From Actinomycetales bacterium (GTDB lineage Bacteria > Actinomycetota > Actinomycetes > Actinomycetales > Dermatophilaceae): 64,000 nt of DNA. The DNA lies in the NCBI GenBank assembly GCA_016711095.1, contig JADJTP010000002.1:310001-374000 (forward strand), written 5' to 3'. Every line of letters begins with the position of its first letter. Positions within the stretch are counted from its first letter, which is position 1. The translations under genes were made by a program, and so were the position numbers. Shown one piece after another: positions 52,215-60,733 of this stretch. The notes beneath the pieces were generated by a model, which had not been told where the DNA came from, made no database searches, and saw only the letters and a list, made by a program, of their open reading frames with translations.

Positions 52215-53396
52215 GTGCTGCGTGTGGGGTTGACTGGGGGGATCGGCTCGGGCAAGTCCACCGTGGCGGGGATCCTGAGTGACCTCGGCGCGATCGTCAC
52301 CGATGCCGACCGGGTGGCCCGGGAGATCGTCGAGCCGGGGGAGCCTGCCCTGGCGGCGATCGGGACCGAGTTCGGCGCCGCCGTCATCCGCGCGGACGGC
52401 ACCCTCGACCGGGCTGCGCTCGCCGCCGTCGTCTTTCCTGACCCAGGGCGGTTGCGGGCCCTGGAGGCGATCACCGGGCCGGCCATCGCCGCCCATGCTG
52501 CCCGCCGCCGGGCTGCCGTCCCAGCCGACCGGATCGACATTTATGACATGCCCCTGCTCGTCGAGAAGGGGCTGTGGGTGCACGAGCACCTCACCATCGC
52601 CGTCGGGGCTGCCGAGGGGGTCCGGTTGCAGCGACTGATCGAGCAGCGAGGCATGCCCGAAGCAGACGCCCGGGCCCGGATCGCCGCTCAGGCCTCCGAC
52701 GAGCAGCGCCGCGAGGCTGCCGACATCTGGATCGACAATGGGCGCTCGCGAGAGCAGACAGCCAGCCAGGTCCACCGGGTCTGGGCCGATCGGCTGGTGC
52801 CTTACGACGAGAACCTGCGCAGCGGCATACCCAGTGGTATGCCGCCGCGCACGACGCTCTCCGAGCCCGACCCGGGCTGGGCCGACGCGGGCGCTCGGGT
52901 GGTCGCAAGAATCGCCGCGGCGTTGCCGGGGCGGGGTGTCCGAGTCGAGCACATCGGCTCCACGAGCGTCGCCGGTCTGCTCGCCCGGGACGTCATCGAC
53001 GTGCAGGTGCGGGTCCCGCTGCTGGCCGACGCCCGCGCCGACGAGGTGGTCACGGCGCTGCGCCGTGCCGGTTATCTGCCGGTCGACGGCCACCCTCACG
53101 ACCCTCCGCACCCGCCTGAGGCCGATCCGCGCGGGTGGCGGGTGCTCTGGTTCGCCGGCTGCGATCCGGGCCGGGTCGTCCACCTGCAGGTGCGTGAGAT
53201 CGGGTCTCCTGGAGATCGGTTCGCACTCGCGTGCCGTGACTGGCTGAGGGCCGATCCTGCCGCGAGGCAGGAGTATGCCGCCGTCAAACGCTCGCTTGGC
53301 GAGCGTCACCCGGTGACCGAGGACTACACCGCCGCCAAGGCGCCGTGGTTCGCGCAGGCCTATCCGCGGGTACTGACCTGGGAGGCCCTCCGATGA
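52215..53396 (+). CDS. coaE: Dephospho-CoA kinase fused to GrpB/UPF0157 domain
   Basis: Last step of CoA synthesis. 393 residues. The CoaE part (1-200) has the P-loop GLTGGIGSGKST and the DADRVAREIV block. The C-terminal part (215-393) is a GrpB/UPF0157 nucleotidyltransferase-like domain (VEHIGSTSVAGL, WRVLWFAGCDPGRVVHLQV). The same fusion occurs as Rv1631 in Mycobacterium. The junction codons carry an inverted octamer pair (52822-52845). Leaderless start by its -10 element. Coupled to the next gene (ATGA). Confidence 0.93.
   Translation: MLRVGLTGGIGSGKSTVAGILSDLGAIVTDADRVAREIVEPGEPALAAIGTEFGAAVIRADGTLDRAALAAVVFPDPGRLRALEAITGPAIAAHAARRRAAVPADRIDIYDMPLLVEKGLWVHEHLTIAVGAAEGVRLQRLIEQRGMPEADARARIAAQASDEQRREAADIWIDNGRSREQTASQVHRVWADRLVPYDENLRSGIPSGMPPRTTLSEPDPGWADAGARVVARIAAALPGRGVRVEHIGSTSVAGLLARDVIDVQVRVPLLADARADEVVTALRRAGYLPVDGHPHDPPHPPEADPRGWRVLWFAGCDPGRVVHLQVREIGSPGDRFALACRDWLRADPAARQEYAAVKRSLGERHPVTEDYTAAKAPWFAQAYPRVLTWEALR
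52822..52845. repeat. Inverted octamer pair at the CoaE-GrpB junction
   Basis: GCGGCATACC and GGTATGCCGC separated by CAGT: perfect 10-bp arms, 4-nt loop. It encodes SGIPSGMP, exactly in the linker between the two domains. Confidence 0.85.
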
Positions 53397-54202
53397 CGGA
53401 CCCGTCGCTGCCCCGACCCGTGCGGCTGCGACCGCCGTTGGTCCGTCGGCGGGTGACGGTGGGGTCCATCCGGATGGCCTATCGCGAGGAGTTTGAGCGG
53501 AGAACGACCCCGCCGCTGGTCTTCGTCCACGGACTGGGCCTGTCGAGTCGCTCGCTGCGTCCGCTCATGCCCTATTTGGCGACCGACTTCCACGTGCTGG
53601 CCCCCGATCTGCCCGGCTGCGGCAACAGTGACAAACCCGAGGAGCCGTTGAGCGTCGACTCGCTCGTGTCGGCCCTCTCGGGGTGGATGGCCGCCGTCGG
53701 GTTGGCGCAGGCTGCCTTCGTCGGGCACTCGCTGGGGGGCCAAATCGTTGCCATGCTCGCCGAGCGTCATCCCGAGCTGGTCAGCAGGGCCGTCCTCGTC
53801 GCGCCGACGCCCGATCCCGACGTGAGTTCGGCGTGGCTCAAGGCATGGTGGGTGCTGGCTGACGGCGTCATGGAGCCGCCTGGTTTCATCCGCGGGGCGG
53901 CCATCGACTATCTGCGCGCACGTCCGGACCGGATCTGGGGGACGTTGAAGGAGGCGCTCAGTCAAGACGTCGAGTCTCGGGCAGCGCGGATCGACGTGCC
54001 CGTTCTCGTCATCCGCGGGTCGCGGGACCGTGTGGTGCGCGAGCCCTGGTGCCGTCGGCTGACGGGGGTGATCCCCAACGCTCGCTATGCGTGCGTTGAG
54101 GGAGGCACGCATGCCCTGCCGGCCCAGAGCCCCCAGGAGCTAGCCCGGGCGATCATGGCGTTTCTGCATGAGCCGGGTGCGCGCGCGTCGATGCACGGCT
54201 GA
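53393..54202 (+). CDS. Alpha/beta hydrolase
   Basis: 269 residues. PLVFVHGLGLSSRSL (oxyanion region), nucleophile Ser in FVGHSLGGQIV (about 117), Asp in VIRGSRDRVV and His in GGTHALPAQ complete the triad. Substrate unknown. The ATG overlaps the coaE stop. Confidence 0.88.
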   Translation: MTDPSLPRPVRLRPPLVRRRVTVGSIRMAYREEFERRTTPPLVFVHGLGLSSRSLRPLMPYLATDFHVLAPDLPGCGNSDKPEEPLSVDSLVSALSGWMAAVGLAQAAFVGHSLGGQIVAMLAERHPELVSRAVLVAPTPDPDVSSAWLKAWWVLADGVMEPPGFIRGAAIDYLRARPDRIWGTLKEALSQDVESRAARIDVPVLVIRGSRDRVVREPWCRRLTGVIPNARYACVEGGTHALPAQSPQELARAIMAFLHEPGARASMHG

Positions 54203-54216
54203 CGATCCGGTCAGCC
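54197..54216. terminator. Hairpin shared by two convergent hydrolase genes
   Basis: GGCTGAC, 6-nt loop, GTCAGCC: perfect 7-bp stem overlapping both ends. Confidence 0.55.
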
Positions 54217-54882
54217 CAGCGAGGACCAGAACTGTTGGAAGGCTGCGCTGGCCTCGGGGTGGTCTTGGACGCGGTGTCCATAGCCTCCAAGGATGAGCCG
54301 GCTGGCGCCATGTGATGCCAGGACCTGGGCCACCTCGTCGTAGATGTCACTCGTTCCGCTGGTGACGACGAGCGTCGGCACCCGCGCGACGAGTGCCGGA
54401 TCAATGGGGATGAGCCAGGCGGGGGTGAACGCTCGCAACCGGGCCGCAGACCGGGCCACCTGCTCGGGGGTGAAGTCAGGGACCGGCATCCCGACCGCGC
54501 GCGCGAAGCCGGCAGAGAACTCCAGATCTGTGAAGGTCGGGTCATCCTTGCGATCGAACAGCGGCGCGAGCCCCGCGACGTGGGCATCGGTCTGCGGCAT
54601 CCCGGCGCTCAGCCCGACGAACGGCGGCTCGCAGAGCACCAGGCTGCTGACCCGCTCGGGTCGTTGGGTGGCAGCGAGCACCGCGCTCACGCACCCGTAG
54701 GAATGTGCGACGAGGTGCCCGCGGGGGGCGAGGGCCTCGAGCACGATCGGCTGGACGTGATCGGGATGGTCTCCGTCGTGGACCCGGCGGATGAAGTGCG
54801 CAGTGTCGCCGAAGTCGGCTACTTGCCGCGGCCAGGCGTTGGCCCCCGCAGAGCCCGTTCCATGGAGGAAGACCACATGCAC
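54211..54882 (-). CDS. Alpha/beta hydrolase
   Basis: About 223 residues from the GTG at 54882 (VHVVFLHGTGSAG). Nucleophile Ser in LVAHSYGCVSA, and Asp/His near VTSGTSDIYDEV and GGYGHRVQDHP. The frame is open further up to 55236, inside uvrB, so the start is a best guess. Substrate unknown. Confidence 0.75.
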   Translation of the reverse strand: MHVVFLHGTGSAGANAWPRQVADFGDTAHFIRRVHDGDHPDHVQPIVLEALAPRGHLVAHSYGCVSAVLAATQRPERVSSLVLCEPPFVGLSAGMPQTDAHVAGLAPLFDRKDDPTFTDLEFSAGFARAVGMPVPDFTPEQVARSAARLRAFTPAWLIPIDPALVARVPTLVVTSGTSDIYDEVAQVLASHGASRLILGGYGHRVQDHPEASAAFQQFWSSLG

Positions 54883-54945
54883 ACCCGCGAGTATGCCGCG
54901 CGGCCGGCGTCGCGGCCTTACCGAGGGGCTGTCGGTGGGGAGACG

Positions 54946-54951
54946 TAGGCT
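54946..54951 (+). promoter_or_regulatory. -10 element, leaderless uvrB
   Basis: TAGGCT lies 7 nt before the ATG at 54959. No SOS box of the mycobacterial or Bacillus kind was seen. Confidence 0.5.
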
Positions 54952-54958
54952 CGGGGCC

Positions 54959-57112
54959 ATGCGTCCGACGACCGACCTGCAACGACGGGTGGCCCCCTTC
55001 GAGGTGGTGTCCGACTTCCGACCCAGCGGCGACCAGCCCGAGGCAATCGCGGAGTTGGCGCGACGGATCCGGGGTGGGGCGGTCGATACGGTGCTGCTCG
55101 GCGCGACCGGCACCGGGAAGTCGGCCACCACCGCCTGGCTCATCGAGCAGGTGCAGCGCCCGACCCTTGTCATGGCTCCCAACAAGACGCTGGCGGCGCA
55201 GTTGGCCAACGAGTTCCGCGAGTTGTTCCCGGGCAACGCCGTCGAATACTTCGTCAGCTACTACGACTACTACCAGCCCGAGGCGTACATCCCGCAGACC
55301 GACACGTACATCGAGAAGGACTCCTCGGTCAACGAGGAGGTCGAGCGGTTGCGGCATTCGGCGACCAACTCGCTGCTCACCCGACGCGATGTGATCGTCG
55401 TCGCGTCGGTGTCGTGCATCTATGGCCTGGGCACCCCGCAGGAATACGTCGACCGCATGGTGCGGCTGCGCGTCGGGCAGGAGATCCAACGCGACACGCT
55501 GCTGCGCCGCTTCGTCGGCATGCAGTACACCCGCAACGACCTCGCCTTCACCCGTGGCACTTTCCGGGTCCGTGGGGACACGGTCGAGATCATCCCCATG
55601 TATGAAGAGCTCGCTGTGCGTATCGAGTTCTTCGGCGACGAGATCGAGCGGCTCTACACCCTGCATCCGCTGACCGGGGAGGTGGTGCACGAGGAACGAG
55701 AGATGTACGTGTTCCCGGCTTCGCATTACGTGGCCGGCCCCGAGCGGATGCAGCGGGCGATCGGCCAGATCGAGGCCGAGGTGGAGACGCGGTTGGCCGA
55801 GTTCGAGCGCCAAGGCAAGCTGCTGGAGGCTCAGCGGTTACAGATGCGGACGGCATACGACGTCGAGATGATGCGGACCCTCGGCTTCTGTAACGGGATC
55901 GAGAACTATTCGCGGCACATCGACGGACGCGAGGCAGGATCGGCTCCCAACTGTCTGCTCGACTACTTCCCCGAGGACTTCCTGCTGGTCATCGACGAAT
56001 CACACCAGACGGTCCCGCAGATCGGTGCGATGTTCGAGGGCGACATGTCCCGCAAGCGGATGCTCGTCGACCACGGCTTTCGCCTGCCGAGCGCCATGGA
56101 CAACCGCCCCCTCAAATGGGAGGAGTTCCTCGACCGGATCGGTCAGACGGTCTATCTGTCGGCGACGCCAGGGAACTATGAGCTGGCCAAATCAGCGCAG
56201 TTCGGGCCGCCGGTCGAGCAGATCATCCGGCCCACCGGCCTCATCGACCCCGAGATCGTCCTCAAGCCGACCAAGGGCCAGATCGACGACCTCATCCACG
56301 AGATCAAGCAGCGCACCGCCCGCAATGAGCGGGTTCTGGTGACGACGCTGACCAAGAAGATGGCCGAGGATCTCACCGACTATCTGCTCGAGCGCGGGAT
56401 CCGGGTGCGCTATCTGCACTCCGAGGTGGACACCTTGCGCCGGATCGAGTTGCTGCGTGAGTTGCGCCTCGGTGACTATGACGTGCTCGTCGGCATCAAC
56501 CTGTTGCGCGAGGGCCTCGACCTGCCGGAGGTGTCGCTCGTGTCGATCCTCGACGCCGACAAGGAGGGCTTCCTGCGCTCGACCCGCTCCCTCATCCAGA
56601 CGATCGGCCGAGCGGCCCGGCACGTCAGCGGCCAGGTACACATGTATGGCGACAGGCTCACCCCGTCGATGCGGGACGCCATCGATGAGACCAACCGGCG
56701 CCGCGCCAAGCAGGTCGCCTACAACACCGAGCGCGGCCTGGACCCTCAGCCGCTGCGCAAGAGGATCGCCGACATCACCGACCTCCTCGGGCGCGAGTCG
56801 GCCGACACCGAAGAGTTGCTCGGTTCAGGCCGGTCGCGGTCTCGGGGCAAGGCTTCAGGTATGCCGTCCGGCGCGGGCGGCGTTCGGGGAGCCGGTGGCG
56901 GTAGGGGGGCGGCCGCCGCTGACGTCGGCGTCGCGGTCGGGCGGCGAATCGAGGGGCTGCCGACCAGCGACCTGGCGAGCCTCATCCAGGAGCTGACTCA
57001 ACAGATGAATGCTGCAGCCGCGGAGCTGCACTTCGAGCTGGCTGCCCGGTTGCGCGACGAGGTGGGCGAGCTCAAGAAGGAGCTCCGTCAGATGATCGAG
57101 GCGACCCGATAG
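54959..57112 (+). CDS. uvrB: UvrABC excision repair helicase subunit B
   Basis: Damage-verifying subunit of nucleotide excision repair. 717 residues. Walker A GATGTGKSATTAW (about 46), the beta-hairpin region YYDYYQPEAYIPQTDTYIEK, DESHQTVPQ, and helicase motifs V/VI (NLLREGLDLPEV, TIGRAARH) are intact. A Gly/Ala/Arg-rich linker (about 622-660) precedes the C-terminal UVR motif (LIQELTQQMNAAAAELHFE). Start ATG 54959. Confidence 0.97.
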   Translation: MRPTTDLQRRVAPFEVVSDFRPSGDQPEAIAELARRIRGGAVDTVLLGATGTGKSATTAWLIEQVQRPTLVMAPNKTLAAQLANEFRELFPGNAVEYFVSYYDYYQPEAYIPQTDTYIEKDSSVNEEVERLRHSATNSLLTRRDVIVVASVSCIYGLGTPQEYVDRMVRLRVGQEIQRDTLLRRFVGMQYTRNDLAFTRGTFRVRGDTVEIIPMYEELAVRIEFFGDEIERLYTLHPLTGEVVHEEREMYVFPASHYVAGPERMQRAIGQIEAEVETRLAEFERQGKLLEAQRLQMRTAYDVEMMRTLGFCNGIENYSRHIDGREAGSAPNCLLDYFPEDFLLVIDESHQTVPQIGAMFEGDMSRKRMLVDHGFRLPSAMDNRPLKWEEFLDRIGQTVYLSATPGNYELAKSAQFGPPVEQIIRPTGLIDPEIVLKPTKGQIDDLIHEIKQRTARNERVLVTTLTKKMAEDLTDYLLERGIRVRYLHSEVDTLRRIELLRELRLGDYDVLVGINLLREGLDLPEVSLVSILDADKEGFLRSTRSLIQTIGRAARHVSGQVHMYGDRLTPSMRDAIDETNRRRAKQVAYNTERGLDPQPLRKRIADITDLLGRESADTEELLGSGRSRSRGKASGMPSGAGGVRGAGGGRGAAAADVGVAVGRRIEGLPTSDLASLIQELTQQMNAAAAELHFELAARLRDEVGELKKELRQMIEATR

Positions 57113-57160
57113 CGGCGGGTAGTTGGCGGTGAGACCAGACTCACGTCACCGAAATTGCCG

Positions 57161-57179
57161 CTGACTAAGGCTTGCCTAA
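57161..57179. promoter_or_regulatory. DtxR/IdeR-like iron box upstream of feoABC
   Basis: CTGACTAAGGCTTGCCTAA fits the 19-bp DtxR/IdeR consensus at about 12 of 19 positions, with a strong right half (AGGCTTGCCTAA). It lies just upstream of the feoA -10 (57189-57194). Fits ferrous-iron-responsive repression. Confidence 0.5.
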
Positions 57180-57188
57180 CTCGGCCGC

Positions 57189-57194
57189 TATGGT
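57189..57194 (+). promoter_or_regulatory. -10 element, leaderless feoA
   Basis: TATGGT lies 7 nt before the GTG at 57202, 10 bp after the iron box. Confidence 0.5.
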
Positions 57195-57201
57195 GGGCGG
57201 T

Positions 57202-57519
57202 GTGACGGCGAACGAGAAATCCGGTATGGCGGCAGGCGAGAGATCGATGCCGTTGATCGACTGGCCCCTCGGGGAGCCGGCTGTGCTCGCCGCCGCGGGC
57301 CCAGCGCTCACCGGGAGCATCAGCAGGCTGGGATTGCGGGCGGGGATGTCGCTGACCCCGATGATGCGCACCCCCGGCCGAGGGCTCGTTGTCGCAGCCG
57401 GGGAGCTGCGATTGGCCCTCGATCGGGCAACGGCCGCCCACGTGCAGGTGCACGCGGCACGCCGCAGTCCCGGGCCGGAGGCGGCAGTGCAGACTGCCGG
57501 CCACGCGGGGGAGCGCTGA
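57202..57519 (+). CDS. feoA: FeoA-like ferrous iron transport protein
   Basis: About 105 residues. The SH3-like FeoA domain (about 28-100) includes LGLRAGMSLTPMMRTP and GELRLALDR. Small cytosolic partner of FeoB. An ATG at 57190 is an alternative start; the -10 element favours GTG 57202. Two bases separate its stop from feoB. Confidence 0.82.
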   Translation: MTANEKSGMAAGERSMPLIDWPLGEPAVLAAAGPALTGSISRLGLRAGMSLTPMMRTPGRGLVVAAGELRLALDRATAAHVQVHAARRSPGPEAAVQTAGHAGER

Positions 57520-57521
57520 GG

Positions 57522-59522
57522 ATGGCTGTCCAGCATCGGACGGCGACCGTCCCGTCGTGCCATGACGACTCCACAGGTGCCAGCGCACCCAGTGGATCGC
57601 CGGTCGTCGCTCTCGCGGGCGCGCCGAACGTCGGCAAGTCCACCCTGTTCAACGCCCTCACTGGTGCTCGGCGCACGATGGGCAACTGGCCCGGCACGAC
57701 TGTCGAGGTCGGCCGTGGCGTATGGCGGCCCGGCGCGGCATACGATCTGGTCGATCTGCCCGGGGCCTATTCCCTGGACCCGGTGTCGCCCGACGAGGCG
57801 CTCACCCGAGCCCTCATCCTCGATCCACCGGCGAGAGAGCGCCCCGACGCGGTCATCGTGGCCGTCGACGCAGCACACCTGGCCCGCAGCCTCTATCTCG
57901 TGGCGCAACTGCGCGAGCACGAACTGCGGGTCGTCGTCGCCCTGACAATGATAGACATCGCCGCCCGGCGGGGGATGAGCATCGACACCGCGGTCCTGCA
58001 GGACGCGATCGGAGTGCCCGTCGTTGCGGTCGACCCGCGCCGACGCACCGGCCTGGACGAGTTGGCCACGAGAGTCTCCGAAGTGCTCGCGGCGCCGGCG
58101 CCGCTGGCGCGGGGGCACGCCTCGGCCGGCCTGGCCCCACTGCCGACGGACGTCGCCGGCACCGACGCTGACTTGGGCCGGATCGACGACTTGGACCTCG
58201 TCGATGAACGCTTCGCTTGGGTCGACGCCGCTGCCCATCTGGCGGTCGCTCGATCTGCTCAGACGAGGCAAAGCTGGAGCGACCGCATCGACCGCGCCGT
58301 GCTTTCTCGGCTCGGCGGTCCGCTGATCTTCGCTGCGGTCATGTGGGCCGTCTTCCAGGTCACGACGACGGTTGCCGCGCCCTTGCAGGATGCCCTGGAC
58401 TCCCTGTTCACCGGCCCGGTCAGCTCCGGCGCGCTGGCTCTTCTCGGTGCGCTGCGGCTTGACCACCCGATCGTCAGTGGTCTGCTCGTCGACGGCATCA
58501 TCGCGGGGGTCGGGATGCTGCTCACCTTCGTCCCGCTCATGGCCCTGATGTTCTTGCTGCTCGCCCTGCTGGAAGACTCCGGCTACCTCGCGCGGGCCGC
58601 CGTCGTCGCCGACCGCTCGATGCGGGCTATCGGGCTGCCCGGCCGCGCGTTCCTGCCCCTGATCGTCGGTTTCGGCTGCAATGTGCCCGCCATCTCGGCA
58701 ACTCGGGTCCTGGGCGGTGCCCGGCAGCGGGTGCTCACCGCACTGCTCGTGCCGTTCACGTCATGCACTGCCCGGCTCACCGTGTATGTCCTGCTCGCGA
58801 CGACGTTCTTCGACTCGTACGCCGGCACCGTCGTGTTCGCGATGTATCTGCTGTCGATCGTTCTGGTCGTCGGAGTCGGCTGGGGTTTACGCGCCACCCT
58901 GTGGCGATCGATGCTCGCCGAGCCGCTGCTGCTCGACCTACCTCCCTATCAGCGTCCCACCCTGCGGGTGATGGGTTCGGTCACCTGGGTCCGTCTGCAG
59001 GGCTTTCTGCGCACAGCCGGCGGCATCGTCGTCGCCACCGTCGCCATCGTGTGGCTCCTGCAGGCCACTCCCGTCCGCGGCGAGTATGACTTCGGCTCCG
59101 CGCCGGTCAGTGACAGCGCGTATGCCGTCGTCGCTGGGGCCGTCGCGCCGGCCTTCGCCCCCGCTGGATTCGGGCGGTGGGAGGCCACCGGAGCACTCGT
59201 CACCGGCTTCGTCGCCAAGGAGGCGGTCATCTCGTCGTGGGCCCAGACGTATGCCGCCCTCGACGAGTCGGGAGCCGCCGATGAGATCCGCCTTGGCGAG
59301 GCCATCCGTCGGGACTTCGAGGACTCGTCCGGTGGCCACGGCAACGCCGCGGTGCTGGCGTTCATGGCATTCCTGCTCGCCTACACCCCGTGCGTCGCGA
59401 CCCTTGCCGCCCAACGTCGGGAGATCGGGCTGCGCTGGGCCGTCTTCGGAGTCGCTGTCCAACTGGCCGTGGCGTGGACGCTGGCCGTCCTCGTCTTCCA
59501 GGTCGGTAGATTGATCGGGTGA
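57522..59522 (+). CDS. feoB: Ferrous iron transporter FeoB
   Basis: Membrane Fe2+ importer with an N-terminal G domain. 666 residues. G1 GAPNVGKST (33-41), DLPGAYSLDP (G3), then a GDI-like segment; from about 265 come about 8-10 membrane segments with the two gate motifs (the Cys in GFGCNVPAI and the Cys in FTSCTARL). The usual G4 Asn is replaced (TMIDIAARRG), worth noting. ATG after GAGG. Confidence 0.95.
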   Translation: MAVQHRTATVPSCHDDSTGASAPSGSPVVALAGAPNVGKSTLFNALTGARRTMGNWPGTTVEVGRGVWRPGAAYDLVDLPGAYSLDPVSPDEALTRALILDPPARERPDAVIVAVDAAHLARSLYLVAQLREHELRVVVALTMIDIAARRGMSIDTAVLQDAIGVPVVAVDPRRRTGLDELATRVSEVLAAPAPLARGHASAGLAPLPTDVAGTDADLGRIDDLDLVDERFAWVDAAAHLAVARSAQTRQSWSDRIDRAVLSRLGGPLIFAAVMWAVFQVTTTVAAPLQDALDSLFTGPVSSGALALLGALRLDHPIVSGLLVDGIIAGVGMLLTFVPLMALMFLLLALLEDSGYLARAAVVADRSMRAIGLPGRAFLPLIVGFGCNVPAISATRVLGGARQRVLTALLVPFTSCTARLTVYVLLATTFFDSYAGTVVFAMYLLSIVLVVGVGWGLRATLWRSMLAEPLLLDLPPYQRPTLRVMGSVTWVRLQGFLRTAGGIVVATVAIVWLLQATPVRGEYDFGSAPVSDSAYAVVAGAVAPAFAPAGFGRWEATGALVTGFVAKEAVISSWAQTYAALDESGAADEIRLGEAIRRDFEDSSGGHGNAAVLAFMAFLLAYTPCVATLAAQRREIGLRWAVFGVAVQLAVAWTLAVLVFQVGRLIG

Positions 59523-59833
59523 ACACACCCGGGCCGCCGCCGACGGACGGACCCGTCCGGCGGGTGATTCGCTCCCTCGGCGACGGTTGCGCGACGAGAA
59601 CGGCCGTTTCACAACAAACGGGGCTGGACGCGCAAACCGTCGACGCGATCCTCGACCACCTCGTGCGCAGCGGACGCATCTCGGCGACCCGGCTCGGGGG
59701 CGCATGCCCTGACACGGGGTGCGGGGCCTGCCCGAGCGGGCGTGCGGACGCCTCGCCAGGGTGCACACCCACCGAAGCTCACTCCGGTCGGGGCCCGGTG
59801 GCGTTGACGCTCGCGCCGAAAGCCCGGGGGTGA
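59519..59833 (+). CDS. FeoC-like winged-helix protein with Cys cluster
   Basis: 104 residues. Winged helix (about 12-60: TAVSQQTGLDAQTVDAILDHL) followed by four Cys at about 63, 68, 71 and 82 (C-x4-C-x2-C-x10-C), the layout of Fe-S-binding FeoC proteins. Probably senses Fe/O2 and modulates FeoB. GTG overlaps the feoB stop. Confidence 0.8.
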   Translation: MNTPGPPPTDGPVRRVIRSLGDGCATRTAVSQQTGLDAQTVDAILDHLVRSGRISATRLGGACPDTGCGACPSGRADASPGCTPTEAHSGRGPVALTLAPKARG

Positions 59834-60696
59834 GGCGCAAGCCCGGTCCGCTGCTGCTCGTGCTCGCAGCGGTGTTGTCCGTGCAGTTCGGGGGAGCTGT
59901 GGCGGCCACCCTCGTGCCGCTCGTCGGCGCCGCCGGATCGGTGCTGCTGCGGCTCGGCATCGGCGCGGTCGTGTTGTGGCTGGTCGCGAGGCCCTCGTTG
60001 CGGGGACATTCGCGGCAGGCCTGGGTCACCGTCGTCCTGTTCGGCCTGGCGCTCGGAGCGATGAACTGGTCGTTCTACGGCTCGCTCGCCCGGCTGCCTA
60101 TCGGCGTCGCGGTGACCATCGAGTTCCTCGGGCCGCTCACGCTCGCCGCCGTGCTGACCCGACGCGCACGGGATCTGGCCGCGGTCCTCGCGGCAGCGCT
60201 CGGCGTGGTGCTCATCTCACGCGCGCTCACCGTCCCGTGGGCGCAATTGGACCACGTCGGCATCGCCCTCGCGCTGCTCGCGGGGGCATTCTGGGCGGCA
60301 TACATCGTCTTGTCCCAACGCACCGGCGCGAACTTCCAGCAGCTCGACGGGCTGGCTATTGCCATGGTCATCGCCCTAGCGTTCATCCTGCCTTTCGGCA
60401 TCGGGTCGGTCGGGGCGTGGAGTGGCGAGGTGCTGACCAAAGGGGCCGCCGTCGCGGTGTTGTCGAGCGTCCTGCCCTATTCGCTGGAGTTGCTGGCCTT
60501 GCGCACCCTCAGCCAACAGGTCTTCGGCATCCTGCTGAGCCTGGAGCCGGCCGTCGCGGCGCTTGCCGGTCTGATCGTCCTGCAGCAGCGGCTGGACTCC
60601 GTCCAACTGGTCGGCATGGGCCTGGTCGTGGCCGCATCAGCGCTCGTCATGGGCTCTCGGGCCAGGCACACCCCAGCTGAGGGCGCCGCGACCTGA
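59830..60696 (+). CDS. EamA/RhtA family exporter
   Basis: 288 residues, about ten membrane segments in two EamA repeats (FGLALGAMNWSFYGSLARLPIGVAVTIEF and LPYSLELLALRTLSQQVFGILLSLEPAVAALAG blocks, cited here by their first residues). Resembles threonine/homoserine exporter RhtA. The GTG overlaps the feoC-like stop, so it is the last gene of the coupled feo run, an unusual partner. Confidence 0.87.
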   Translation: MRRKPGPLLLVLAAVLSVQFGGAVAATLVPLVGAAGSVLLRLGIGAVVLWLVARPSLRGHSRQAWVTVVLFGLALGAMNWSFYGSLARLPIGVAVTIEFLGPLTLAAVLTRRARDLAAVLAAALGVVLISRALTVPWAQLDHVGIALALLAGAFWAAYIVLSQRTGANFQQLDGLAIAMVIALAFILPFGIGSVGAWSGEVLTKGAAVAVLSSVLPYSLELLALRTLSQQVFGILLSLEPAVAALAGLIVLQQRLDSVQLVGMGLVVAASALVMGSRARHTPAEGAAT

Positions 60697-60733
60697 GAGA
60701 CGAGGCCGCCATCGGGTCGCAATGATCAGCAGA

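Noticed and set aside
54900..54958. SOS (LexA) box upstream of uvrB
   Set aside because: No CGAAC-N4-GTTCG-like site was seen.
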